Shown one piece after another: positions 25,280 to 33,348 of a stretch of 64,000 nt of DNA; position 1 is the first letter of the stretch, and every line of letters starts with the position of its first letter. A program made the translations under genes and the position numbers. The stretch is from Fodinibacter luteus (GTDB taxonomy: Bacteria > Actinomycetota > Actinomycetes > Actinomycetales > Dermatophilaceae), in assembly GCF_039541575.1 (NCBI RefSeq), contig NZ_BAABGM010000017.1, forward strand, positions 1-64,000, given 5' to 3'. The notes beneath the pieces were generated by a model, which was given only the letters and a program-made list of their open reading frames with translations, did no database searches and had not been told where the DNA came from.

Positions 25280-27336
25280 GCTCCAACCTCCGCGCCGGTC
25301 CGGCCGGGCGGGAGCTCGGCCCCCAGGGTGTCGGGAACGGGCAGCCGGGCGAGCACGAGCGTGCCGCCGGCCGGCCCGGGGGAGACCGTGCAGGTCCCAC
25401 CGATCTCCTCGGCCCGTTCGCGCATCGAGACCAGGCCGACGCCGGGGGTCGGCGCGGGCGGCAGGCCTCGCCCGTCGTCGGCCACGGTGACCTCGAGGGC
25501 GTCGGCCACGCGCTCGACCCCTAGCCGCACCTTTCGGGCCCCGGAGTGCCGGGCGGCGTTGTGCAGCGCCTCGGTCGCGACGCGAAGGGCTGCGACCTCC
25601 ACGGCGGCGGGGAGGCCGGCGACGTTGCCGCGGACCTCGACGCGCACGTCGAGGCCCGCCGTGGCGAACCCGTCGGCCACGGCGTGCATCGCCTCGCTGA
25701 GCCCCAGGTCGTCCAGGGCAGCGGGCCTCAGCCCGTCCACGATGCGCCGTACGGTTGCCACGGCTCCGGTCAGCAGCGACTCCGCCCGGGCCGAGAGGGC
25801 GGCGACCTCCTCGTCTGTCGTGCGGCTGCGCACCTCCCCGACCTGGAGCGCCACAGCAGCGAGCACGGGGCCGAGGTCGTCGTGCAGGTCGCGACGTAGC
25901 CGGCGCCTCTCCTCCTCGCGTGCGGTGACGATCCGTTCGCGGGAGGTCTGGAGCGCCTCCCTCAGCTGCACGGCGTGGGCGGCGACCGCGACGTGGCGGG
26001 CGAGGTCGTCGAGGAGCCTGAGGTCACCGGGGGAGAGCGGGCGGCCGACGCGCCTGGGACCGACCTCGAGGTGCCCGACGACGGTTCCGGAGTACACGAG
26101 CGGCACCCGGATGCCGTCGGACGCGGGGGTCCCACTGGCGGATGACGGGCCGTCCTCGACCTCGACCACGACCCAGGGCAGCTGGAGGGCGTGCCGCACG
26201 GCATCCGCAGAACCGCGCAGCGCCTCGGGTCCGACCGGCTCGGACGCCGCCTCGAGGCGTTGTCCCAGTCGCACCAGCGCCCGGTAGGGGTCGGCGCGGT
26301 CGCCTCGGGCCACGCGGTCGACGAACCGTTGCACTCGTCGATGTACCGGCTCGGCGCCGAGCGCGACGAGCACCGTCGCGACGAGCGGTGCGCCGGTGCG
26401 CTCGCCGAGCAGGTCCCCGACCGCGAGGACCACCACGACATACACCGCGACGACCACGGAAGTCAGGACGGCGTACACCAGCGTGCGGTTGATGACGAGG
26501 TCGACGTCCCACAGTCGGTAGCGCAGGCTCGCGACGGCGATGCCGAGCGGCAGCGGCAGCACGGCGACCGCGAGCAGGACGTCGGAGCCACCTTCGGGAC
26601 CGAAGACCTGCCCGAGCGCGAGAAGGGCAAGACTCAGCACGGCGCCCCACACGACCCACTTCCCCTGCTGCCTCTCCTCCCCGACGGAGCGACGAAGGCG
26701 TTGCACCAGCGAGATCAGACCCGCGACGGAGCACACCGCGAGCAGCGGCAGGGAAGCGGCGAGCAGCACCGGGCCGATCGCGGTACCCGTCGGTGAGGTG
26801 ACGGACGGGTCGAGCCCGTCCAGGGGTGGGCGGTCGAGCTGGTCGTAGGGGGTGAGCGCCCACCCGGCGACCGCGAGCGCGCTGACCGCCAGCGCGGCCC
26901 ACCACACGACCCGCCACACGCCGACCGGGTACGCGCCGTCGGGCAGCCGAAGTGGGAGCAGCGCGGCAAGGACGCAGTACCCCACGACCCACACCCACGT
27001 CCCGAGCCACAGCGCCAGCTCGCCCGCCGGGAGCGACCCGGGGTCCACGACGAGCGCGTGCCTGGCCCAGTCCAGGCAGAACGAGGCGAGCGTGAGCGCG
27101 AGGCCCACGACCAGCAGCATCCACCCGATGACGAGGCGGGGACGGCGGAACGCGACGAGCCCGCCGGTGACACCGAAGACGGCGCCGGCCAGACCCGGGG
27201 CGGCAGGAGGCACGTCGTCGGCGAGCCCGAGCACAATCGACCACGCGGTCAGGGTGAGGGTGAGCGCACCAGCCACGACGGCAAGCGTGGATGTGCGCGT
27301 GACGACGTCCGGCTCGACGGACGGGACGGGCGTCAT
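25276..27336 (-). CDS. Membrane sensor histidine kinase (HisKA_3 type)
   Basis: It senses an unknown signal and phosphorylates the NarL-type regulator. From the ATG at 27336 it is 686 aa. The N-terminal half has about nine hydrophobic spans, then a GAF-like domain (about 345-460), the dimerization/phosphate-accepting motif EEERRRLRRDLHDDLGP with His near 483, and the ATPase domain with ALHNAARHSGA, VADDGRGLPP and GVGLVSMRERA. Start alternatives are ATGs at 27369 and 27378; only 27336 has a GAAGGA site, at a longish 12 bases. A decayed copy of part of this gene lies downstream. Confidence 0.92.
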   Translation of the reverse strand: MTPVPSVEPDVVTRTSTLAVVAGALTLTLTAWSIVLGLADDVPPAAPGLAGAVFGVTGGLVAFRRPRLVIGWMLLVVGLALTLASFCLDWARHALVVDPGSLPAGELALWLGTWVWVVGYCVLAALLPLRLPDGAYPVGVWRVVWWAALAVSALAVAGWALTPYDQLDRPPLDGLDPSVTSPTGTAIGPVLLAASLPLLAVCSVAGLISLVQRLRRSVGEERQQGKWVVWGAVLSLALLALGQVFGPEGGSDVLLAVAVLPLPLGIAVASLRYRLWDVDLVINRTLVYAVLTSVVVAVYVVVVLAVGDLLGERTGAPLVATVLVALGAEPVHRRVQRFVDRVARGDRADPYRALVRLGQRLEAASEPVGPEALRGSADAVRHALQLPWVVVEVEDGPSSASGTPASDGIRVPLVYSGTVVGHLEVGPRRVGRPLSPGDLRLLDDLARHVAVAAHAVQLREALQTSRERIVTAREEERRRLRRDLHDDLGPVLAAVALQVGEVRSRTTDEEVAALSARAESLLTGAVATVRRIVDGLRPAALDDLGLSEAMHAVADGFATAGLDVRVEVRGNVAGLPAAVEVAALRVATEALHNAARHSGARKVRLGVERVADALEVTVADDGRGLPPAPTPGVGLVSMRERAEEIGGTCTVSPGPAGGTLVLARLPVPDTLGAELPPGRTGAEVGA

Positions 27337-27405
27337 GGGCGTTGCGCGTCCTTCGGGCACCACAGGCATGGGCGCCATCGTGCCCAACGCCCGGGGGCCC
27401 TGTCA

Positions 27406-27466
27406 CGGGACAGGCCGTCCCGACCTGCCCGGGACATCGCGCCGGCAACGGGGCAGGTCGTCCCGC
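27406..27466. promoter_or_regulatory. Clustered CGGGACA-type operator candidates in the divergent kinase/membrane-gene promoter
   Basis: Three related motifs lie within 61 bases. The first is the palindrome CGGGAC-aggcc-GTCCCG (27406-27422). The second is TGCCCGGGACATCG (27426-27439). The third is the imperfect CGGGGC-aggtc-GTCCCG (27450-27466). The middle motif recurs exactly upstream of the gene at 28671. NarL-family regulators bind short inverted repeats, so these may be sites of the island regulator. Confidence 0.5.
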
Positions 27467-27566
27467 GAACGAGGTGACGCGGCGTCTGCTGACGACGGGA
27501 CGCCTGATCCACGAGCGTGTCCATGACGCACCGGGAGGTCCGGTGCCCACCCCAAGGAGAACTCAG

Positions 27567-28307
27567 ATGTCCCCCAGCACCACCCCCATCAGCACCTCCA
27601 CTACCACCCGCGGACCGGTCAGCCGCTGGGCCGGCGACGTCGCCGGCCCGTCCCCTGAGGCCACCGGGTCGCAGCCACGCCCCGGCAACGGTGTGCGGGG
27701 CCTGGCCGCCGCCATGGTCGCCGGCCCCATCGCGATGACCGCATGGTTCCTCGTCGAACCGGCCGTTCTTCCCCGCGAAGAGCCGACGGTCTTCCTCGCG
27801 TCCGTGGCGGCCGCCCCCGGGCGCTACCTGCTCGCCACCGTGTTCCTCGCCCTGGCCGGCGCCCTGGCGATCCCGGCCGCGCTCGGCGTCGGCCGCCTGT
27901 TGCGTCCCCGGATGCCGCGCACGGCCGCCCTGCTCGTGGCCACCATGTCGCTCTCCGGCCTGGGGCTCTGGGCGCAGGCCGGCTTCCGATCGTTCGTGGT
28001 CTCCATGGTGCTCGACGGGACCGTGCCCGCATCCGCCGTCGAGAGCTACACCGCCTTCCAGGACAACGGTCTCTTCGCGGCCCTGGTCGTGCCCGCGCTC
28101 GCGCTCGGGGCGATTTCGACCATGGTGTGGATCGGTGCCCTGCTGCGCACACGGCTGGCCCCGCTGTGGGTACCCGCAGCCCTGCTCATCGGTGCCGTGC
28201 TCGCGTCGGGCGAGTTCCCGGACGTCGTGACCATCGGCGGCGCGGCACTCACCGCCGGAGCGAACGTCGCCCTCGCGCGGATCCTGCTCCGAGGCCCTCG
28301 GGGATGA
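27567..28307 (+). CDS. Hypothetical multi-span membrane protein
   Basis: The family is not recognised. The 246-aa protein has a Thr/Ser-rich cytoplasmic N-terminus of about 45 residues and then five or so hydrophobic spans (for example AAMVAGPIAMTAWFLV, GRYLLATVFLALAGALAIPAA, NGLFAALVVPALALGAISTMVW, VPAALLIGAVLASGEF). The ATG at 27567 follows AAGGAGA. It is divergent from the two-component operon across the repeated operator candidates and is followed by a strong hairpin, so it is a single-gene transcript probably governed by that system. Confidence 0.75.
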   Translation: MSPSTTPISTSTTTRGPVSRWAGDVAGPSPEATGSQPRPGNGVRGLAAAMVAGPIAMTAWFLVEPAVLPREEPTVFLASVAAAPGRYLLATVFLALAGALAIPAALGVGRLLRPRMPRTAALLVATMSLSGLGLWAQAGFRSFVVSMVLDGTVPASAVESYTAFQDNGLFAALVVPALALGAISTMVWIGALLRTRLAPLWVPAALLIGAVLASGEFPDVVTIGGAALTAGANVALARILLRGPRG

Positions 28308-28326
28308 CCCGGAGGTCCTGAGGGCG

Positions 28327-28358
28327 CGACCCCGCCGGCGACGCCACCGGCGGGGTCG
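28327..28358 (+). terminator. Intrinsic terminator hairpin
   Basis: CGACCCCGCCGG and CCGGCGGGGTCG form a perfect 12-pair stem with an 8-base loop, 20 bases after the membrane gene stop. It is followed by GTGCCTTCG rather than a T-run. The rest of the gap up to 28600 holds no recognisable gene. Confidence 0.75.
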
Positions 28359-28604
28359 TGCCTTCGATTGCGATGGAGCTGCTCGGGGGCCCATAGCTGC
28401 TGCGGGAGATCCGCTCGACACCCGAGGGACGACCACAACCAGCGAGCGCGATTGCCCGAGCCGCGCGACGATCAGGGGGCGACGAGAGCCTCACGTGTGA
28501 AGCGTCGGATCTCTGACGCGTTGTAGGCCGGCGCCGCGTGGTCGTCGGTCCGGGGGCGCCGCGGGCCACAGTTCCAGCGCGGCGACACCACCCCACGGGC
28601 GCCG

Positions 28605-28650
28605 TCCCGGGACATTCTCGGGACATTGCGGCGATGTGCCCGGGACATCG
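28605..28650. promoter_or_regulatory. Second cluster of CGGGACAT operator candidates
   Basis: CGGGACATT occurs twice in tandem (about 28609-28628), followed by the quasi-palindrome CGATGTGCCCGGGACATCG (28632-28650). Its last 14 bases equal 27426-27439. It lies 21 bases before the ATG at 28671. The shared sequence suggests the same regulator controls both membrane genes. Confidence 0.5.
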
Positions 28651-28670
28651 GGCGCAGGAGCGTTGCGGTC

Positions 28671-29351
28671 ATGACAACCACCACAGCCCCTGTCCCATCC
28701 ATCGAGGTCTCCAGCGGAGCCTCCCGTCCCAGCGCACTCCGTCGTGTCGCAGTCGCAGCCGCCGCGCTGGTCAGTTGCGCCCTTCCCGTCACCTTCACGG
28801 TGACGATCTCCGCGATGCTGGTCACCGGTGCCGACGTCGACCATCGATTCCACCAGCTCACCGGGAAGGGCCTGGTTCTCCTGGCCCTCTGGCTCGGCTC
28901 GGTCCTGCCCCTGATCCGAGCGGGCTGGCGCGGGCGGCGTCCGTCGACCGCTGTCGGCTACCGCCACCTGGCCTTCATCGGTGCCGGCGTCGTCACCTCG
29001 GCGATCGCCGCCGGTGGCGGCGCACGGGTGCTCGTTGCGGTGGTGGCGGTGACCGGTGCACTCCTGTGGGCCGCCATTCCCCTGCGGCCGCGGCTGGGCG
29101 GAACCATCTCCGTCGACCCCGTGCTCACGCCGCTCGCGCTGTTCGTTGGTGCGGTCCTGATGCCCTACGCCGCTGACCAGCTCGCGCCCGCGGCTACTTC
29201 GTCAAGGGTGGCGGACGGGAGGACCTGCTCCAGGCAGTGCGGACGGTCGCCGCCGGAGGCGCCATGTTCAGCCCGGCGATCGCGGACCGGCTGGGCGCGT
29301 GGTTCGGCGGACTGGCGGCTCAGTCCGGACGGGAACTGTTCCCACAGCTGA
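28671..29351 (+). pseudogene. Truncated membrane protein gene fused out of frame to a response-regulator tail
   Basis: The ATG at 28671 follows GCAGGAG. The first ~170 residues form a coherent membrane protein with four or five spans (VAVAAAALVSCALPVTFTV, GLVLLALWLGSVLPLI, LAFIGAGVVTSAIAA, VLTPLALFVGAVLMPYAADQ). At about 29180 the sequence becomes that of a response regulator in another frame. The remaining ~55 codons are therefore junk (Ser/Arg/Cys-rich). It looks like a deletion junction that removed the end of this gene and the start of the next. Confidence 0.75.
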
Positions 29352-29557
29352 CCGATCGAGAGCGTGAGGTCCTGGACCTCCTCGCCCGTGGCTACGACAA
29401 CCGGCGCATCGCCAAGGCGCTCTTCCTCTCCGACAAGACCATCCGCAACCACGTGCCGTCGGTGCTCACCAAGCTGGGAGCCGCCGACCGCGCTGACGCG
29501 GTGCAGCGGGCACGTCGGGCGGGGCTCGGCGCCGACGACCCGCGCCTGACTCCATGA
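29176..29557 (+). pseudogene. C-terminal fragment of a NarL-family response regulator
   Basis: The frame reads RARGYFVKGGGREDLLQAVR, then a full LuxR-type HTH (LTDREREVLDLLARGYDNRR, continuing IAKALFLSDKTIRNHVPSVL). The receiver domain before GYFVKG is missing, including the phosphorylated Asp. Homology begins a few codons after an in-frame stop at 29173. An internal GTG (29237) or ATG (29264) could in principle express a free DNA-binding domain, but no good ribosome site precedes them. Confidence 0.8.
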
Positions 29558-29650
29558 CCTGAGGCCGGCGCGCCATCCGGCTGACGACTTGGGCACTGGT
29601 ACCCCACGATGTCCGTGAACCGATCCGGCCACTCGAGGGAACAAGTAGGT

Positions 29651-30190
29651 GTGACACTCGACCAGGGCGCTCCCAGCGACGCGGAGCTCATCGCGCAGAT
29701 CGCCGATGGCGACCGCGGTGCGTTGCACACGCTGTTCACCCGTCACCAGCCCTGGCTGGCGGCGCGGGTCCGCCGTCGTTGCGCCGACCCGGCCATCGTC
29801 GCCGAGGTCGTCAATGACACCTTCCTCGCGGTCTGGCAGCAGCCCACCAGGTACAAGGGCGAGGGCGAGGTCGCCGCGTGGCTGTGGGGTATCGCCATCC
29901 GCACGCTCCTGCATCGCCTCCGCCCGCGCAAGTCGGTGTTCGAGCGCCTCGTGCAGTCCCGCCCGCAGCACCACCCCTCGGCGGAGGAGGCCGTGCTCCT
30001 GCAGGTCCAGCACAGCGACGTGGGCCAGGCGCTGCAGAAGCTGTCTCCAGAGCTCCTCGCCGTGGTGCAGGCAACCGTCATCGACGGCCTGACCACCCGC
30101 GAGGCCGCCGCGCTGCTCGGCATCCCGAGCGGAACCGTGAAGAGCCGCATGAGCCGGGCCCGGCTCGAGCTGAGGGAGGCACTCCTGTGA
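29651..30190 (+). CDS. ECF-type RNA polymerase sigma factor
   Basis: This extracytoplasmic-function sigma factor is of 179 aa from the GTG at 29651 (GAGGGA site); an ATG at 29609 would add 14 residues but has no ribosome site. Region 2 is DAELIAQIADGDRGALHTLF and VVNDTFLAVWQQPTRYKGEG. Region 4 is LTTREAAALLGIPSGTVKSR followed by MSRARLELREAL. The stop overlaps the GTG of a zinc-finger anti-sigma gene, the standard pair. The operon continues into an ABC transporter, the likely regulated output. Confidence 0.93.
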   Translation: MTLDQGAPSDAELIAQIADGDRGALHTLFTRHQPWLAARVRRRCADPAIVAEVVNDTFLAVWQQPTRYKGEGEVAAWLWGIAIRTLLHRLRPRKSVFERLVQSRPQHHPSAEEAVLLQVQHSDVGQALQKLSPELLAVVQATVIDGLTTREAAALLGIPSGTVKSRMSRARLELREALL

Positions 30191-31041
30191 ACACCCACCG
30201 CACCGACTGGCACGTCGAGGACGAGGACCTGGCCGCGTACGGCACCGGGTCACTCGCCTCGGTGCCCGCCACCTCCGTCGAGGCGCACCTGATGGGCTGC
30301 GAAGGATGCCGCGAGCGTCTCGCCCGCACTGGGCAGCCGCAGGACATCGAGGACGCCTGGCTCACCCTGGCCGACGCCGTCGACCGGCCGTCGACCGGCC
30401 CGCTGGGCCGGCTCACCGGGCGGCACCACCTCCTGCGGTCCTCGGTCGCGACCCCCACCATGCTCGCTGCGGCCCTCGCCGGCATCGCGCTCGTGGTGGC
30501 TGTACCCCTCGTGGCGGCTGTCGTCGCGGGGGATGCCGCCCTGGTCGCGCTGCTCGTCGGTGCGCCCCTCGCGCCGGTCACCGCTGCGGGGCTGGCCTAC
30601 CGCGACTGGGCGGACCCCGCCGGCGAGATCAGCCTGGCGACACCGTCGACCGGTCTCCCGCTGGTCGCCAAGCGGGCCCTCCTCGTCTCCGTGGGTGCGC
30701 TGTTGGCGGCGGGTGTCAGCCTGTTCGTCGTGAGCACGTGGGTCGCCGCACCCGCCGCCCTGTTCTTCTCCTGGTGCCTGCCGGGCCTGGCCCTGTCGGC
30801 GCTGGTGATGCTCGCCGGGACCACCCGGCTGGATCCGCTGCGCGTCGCCCTCGGCCTCGGCCTGACCTGGGCGGCCGCGGTCGTGGCCGGCTCCTGGGCG
30901 CCGCGCAGCCTGCGCCCCGAGGCCGTCCTGCACGTTCTGGCGACCCCTGAGCTCCAGACGGCCGCCCTTTCGATCGTCGTCGTCTCCCTTTTCACCACGG
31001 TCGCCCGACGCGACCTCGTCTCCTACCGGAGGACCGCATGA
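30187..31041 (+). CDS. Membrane anti-sigma factor with zf-HC2 zinc finger
   Basis: It probably sequesters the ECF sigma factor at the membrane. The 284-aa protein has the anti-sigma zinc-finger H-x3-C-x2-C (HLMGCEGC, about 34-41) in its cytoplasmic N-terminus, then about six hydrophobic spans from residue 93 on, rather than the single span of typical members. That long membrane part could itself be a sensor, or could couple to the ABC transporter encoded next. Both ends overlap neighbours by 4 bases. Confidence 0.85.
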   Translation: MNTHRTDWHVEDEDLAAYGTGSLASVPATSVEAHLMGCEGCRERLARTGQPQDIEDAWLTLADAVDRPSTGPLGRLTGRHHLLRSSVATPTMLAAALAGIALVVAVPLVAAVVAGDAALVALLVGAPLAPVTAAGLAYRDWADPAGEISLATPSTGLPLVAKRALLVSVGALLAAGVSLFVVSTWVAAPAALFFSWCLPGLALSALVMLAGTTRLDPLRVALGLGLTWAAAVVAGSWAPRSLRPEAVLHVLATPELQTAALSIVVVSLFTTVARRDLVSYRRTA

Positions 31042-31892
31042 CCATCCTGACCTCGGTTGCATCTCTCGAGATCGACGAGCTGACCAAGACGTACGGGCGC
31101 ACCAAGGCGCTGGACGGCGTGTCCTTCTCGGCGGGTCGCGGCGTCATCGGGTTGCTCGGCCCGAACGGCGCCGGCAAGACCACACTGCTGCGGATGGTGG
31201 CGACCGTGCTTGCCCCGGACTCGGGCAGCCTGCGGCTGCTGGGCCTGGACCCGGCCGACCCCGCCCAGCGGATCGACATCCGTCGCCGGCTCGGGTACCT
31301 GCCGCAGTCCCCCGGCCTCTACGCGGGGTTCACCCCGTTCGACCTCGTCGACTACGTGGCCGTGCTCAAGGAGCACACCGACCGCGACTGGCGTCGCGAC
31401 GAGACCCGACGGGTGCTCGAGTCCGTCGGACTGGCCGACGTCATGCACCAGAAGATCCGCCGCCTGTCAGGGGGGATGAAGCAGCGCGTCGCCCTGGCCG
31501 CGGCGATGGTCGGCAGCCCGGACCTGCTCGTCCTCGACGAACCGGCCAACGGGCTCGACCCCGACCAGCGCCTCCAGCTGCGCTCCCTGCTGAGCCAGTC
31601 CTCAACGGTGCTGATGTCGACACACAACATCTCGGAGGTCGGGGCACTCTGCCAGAGCGTCTACGTCATGTTCTCCGGACGCGTCCGCTTCGCCGGCACC
31701 CCCGCCGAGCTGGCCGGGCTCGCGGCCGGACGGGTGTGGGAGGACGACTCCCAGGACCCGCGCGCCATCCGCAGCTGGATGACCGCGACCGGGGCCTTCC
31801 GGCACCTCGGCGAGCCGCCCGCCGGGGCGCAGGTCGTCGACCCCACCCTCGACGACGGCTACCTCTTCCTCGCCCGCCAGGAACACCGGTGA
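31038..31892 (+). CDS. ABC transporter ATP-binding protein
   Basis: This is the ATPase of an ABC-2-type exporter. The 284-aa protein has Walker A GPNGAGKTT (41-49), the Q-loop in YLPQSPGLY, the signature LSGGMKQRVALA (about 139-150), Walker B LLVLDEPANGLDP, and the switch His in STHNISEV. The C-terminal ~70 residues resemble those of bacitracin/lantibiotic- or Na+-type exporters. The next two genes encode its membrane partners. Confidence 0.93.
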   Translation: MTILTSVASLEIDELTKTYGRTKALDGVSFSAGRGVIGLLGPNGAGKTTLLRMVATVLAPDSGSLRLLGLDPADPAQRIDIRRRLGYLPQSPGLYAGFTPFDLVDYVAVLKEHTDRDWRRDETRRVLESVGLADVMHQKIRRLSGGMKQRVALAAAMVGSPDLLVLDEPANGLDPDQRLQLRSLLSQSSTVLMSTHNISEVGALCQSVYVMFSGRVRFAGTPAELAGLAAGRVWEDDSQDPRAIRSWMTATGAFRHLGEPPAGAQVVDPTLDDGYLFLARQEHR

Positions 31893-32446
31893 ACCCGGCC
31901 TGGCTGGCGCCCACCGCTCGCGCCGTGCCCTGGCAACCCCTCGCCGGCGTGGCCGCCTGCCTGACCGTGGTGTGCGCGTTCGCCCTCACCCAAGGGCACT
32001 GGCCCTGGGGCGTCCTCGACGTCGCCGCCGCCGGCCTCGCCGCCGCCGTGGTGGCCGGCCTGCGCGACCCTGCGGCCAACCTCCTCAGTGCCGTGCCGAC
32101 CTCGGCCGCCCGTCGCCGCGCCCGGCGCCAGGTGCTGCTCGTGCCGGCAGCGGTGGGGCTGTGGCTCGCCTACCTCGCCGTGGGCCACGTCGTGGCACCC
32201 GGCATGGGATGGCCCGTCGGCCCCGCCGTCGCACTCACCGCGACCGGCCTGGCCGTCGTCGCCTGGGCGCCGGATCGCATCGCCGTCGAAGCCGGCGTCG
32301 CCACCCCGCTGATCTGGGTCGCGCTCGCCAGGACCGGCGTCGTCATCGACGACCAGTACTCGCAGGTGGTGTTCGCATTCCAGCACCACCCGTGGATCGT
32401 GACCGCCGCGGCCGCAGCCGCGCTCTTGATGGGAAGGAACCGATGA
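31889..32446 (+). CDS. ABC transporter membrane-associated subunit
   Basis: This 185-aa hydrophobic protein has about five spans (LAGVAACLTVVCAFAL, VLDVAAAGLAAAVVAG, QVLLVPAAVGLWLAYLAVG, and a C-terminal TAAAAAALLMG). It lies between the ATPase and a clear permease gene with 4-base overlaps on both sides, which implies a role in the same complex. No family is recognised. Confidence 0.7.
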   Translation: MNPAWLAPTARAVPWQPLAGVAACLTVVCAFALTQGHWPWGVLDVAAAGLAAAVVAGLRDPAANLLSAVPTSAARRRARRQVLLVPAAVGLWLAYLAVGHVVAPGMGWPVGPAVALTATGLAVVAWAPDRIAVEAGVATPLIWVALARTGVVIDDQYSQVVFAFQHHPWIVTAAAAAALLMGRNR

Positions 32447-33348
32447 GCACCACCACCCAGGCCAGCCCCCGGCTGGCCACCACCCCACAGGCACCGATGT
32501 GGGCACTGGCCCGCGTCGAGGCCGGCCGGATGCTGCGCTCCCCAGCGCCGTGGATCGGCATCGCCCTGTGGGCGGCATCCAACGCCTTCACCCTGACCAG
32601 TGCCCCCGGGTGGGTCAGCTCCCAGTACATGGAGCTGACCACATCCGCCACCTTCCTCGCCCTCGGCGTCTCGATCGCGGTCGCGTACGCCTTCGGCCGA
32701 GAGCGCACCAACGTCTCGGAGGAGGCATCCATGCCGGCCGACCAACGGGCCGCGGGCCGGCTCCTCGGCGGTCTGTCGCTCGTGGCCCTCGTGGCGGTCG
32801 TCGTCGCCGCCGGAGCCGCGTGGCTGCGACTGCGGGGCGGCCTCCCCCTCGGAGCCGAACCGGGCCGGACCCTGCACGCCCACTTCTCCCTCCCCGAACT
32901 CCTCCAGCCAGTGCTCGTCGCGGCCTTCGCGGTCGCCCTGGGAGCCGCCGTCGTCCACCTGGCCCGCCACCCGCTCACGGCATCCATCGTGCTGTTCGTG
33001 TTCTGGTTCATCGCCGGCCCGGCCTACTGGACGATCAACGGACCCGTGCTGCGATGGCTCACCCCGGTACAGGTCCAGCCCATCTCCGTGGAGGCCGCCC
33101 CGGCGACCACCGACCCGCTGACCCTGCCCGCCACCTGGCTGCTGGAAGGCCCGGGTCCGTTCCAGGACCACTGGGCACGCCTCCTCGTCCTGCCCGAGCT
33201 GGCCGCCTGGCACGACCTCTACCTCGTTGCCCTCACCCTGCTCACCGCAGCCGTCGCCCTGCCCGGTCGGTACCGCCGCCCGCTCCTCGTCGTCGGCACC
33301 GTCCTCGCCATCGTCGCGATCGCGCTCCAGCGCAGCGTGACCCCGTGA
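32443..33348 (+). CDS. ABC-2-type transporter permease
   Basis: This 301-aa integral membrane protein has about six spans: PWIGIALWAASNAFTL, ATFLALGVSIAVAYAFG, LVALVAVVVAAGAAWL, LVAAFAVALGAAVVHLA, IVLFVFWFIAGPAYW, and a C-terminal pair. The length and layout match ABC-2 permeases. The ATG follows GGGAAGGAAC. Its stop overlaps the GTG of the lipoprotein gene, so all six genes 29651-34325 form one operon. Confidence 0.85.
   Translation: MSTTTQASPRLATTPQAPMWALARVEAGRMLRSPAPWIGIALWAASNAFTLTSAPGWVSSQYMELTTSATFLALGVSIAVAYAFGRERTNVSEEASMPADQRAAGRLLGGLSLVALVAVVVAAGAAWLRLRGGLPLGAEPGRTLHAHFSLPELLQPVLVAAFAVALGAAVVHLARHPLTASIVLFVFWFIAGPAYWTINGPVLRWLTPVQVQPISVEAAPATTDPLTLPATWLLEGPGPFQDHWARLLVLPELAAWHDLYLVALTLLTAAVALPGRYRRPLLVVGTVLAIVAIALQRSVTP

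Noticed and set aside
27342..27566. Upstream extension of the membrane gene at 27567
   Set aside because: The frame is open but covers the operator repeats and has no ribosome site, whereas AAGGAGA precedes the ATG at 27567.
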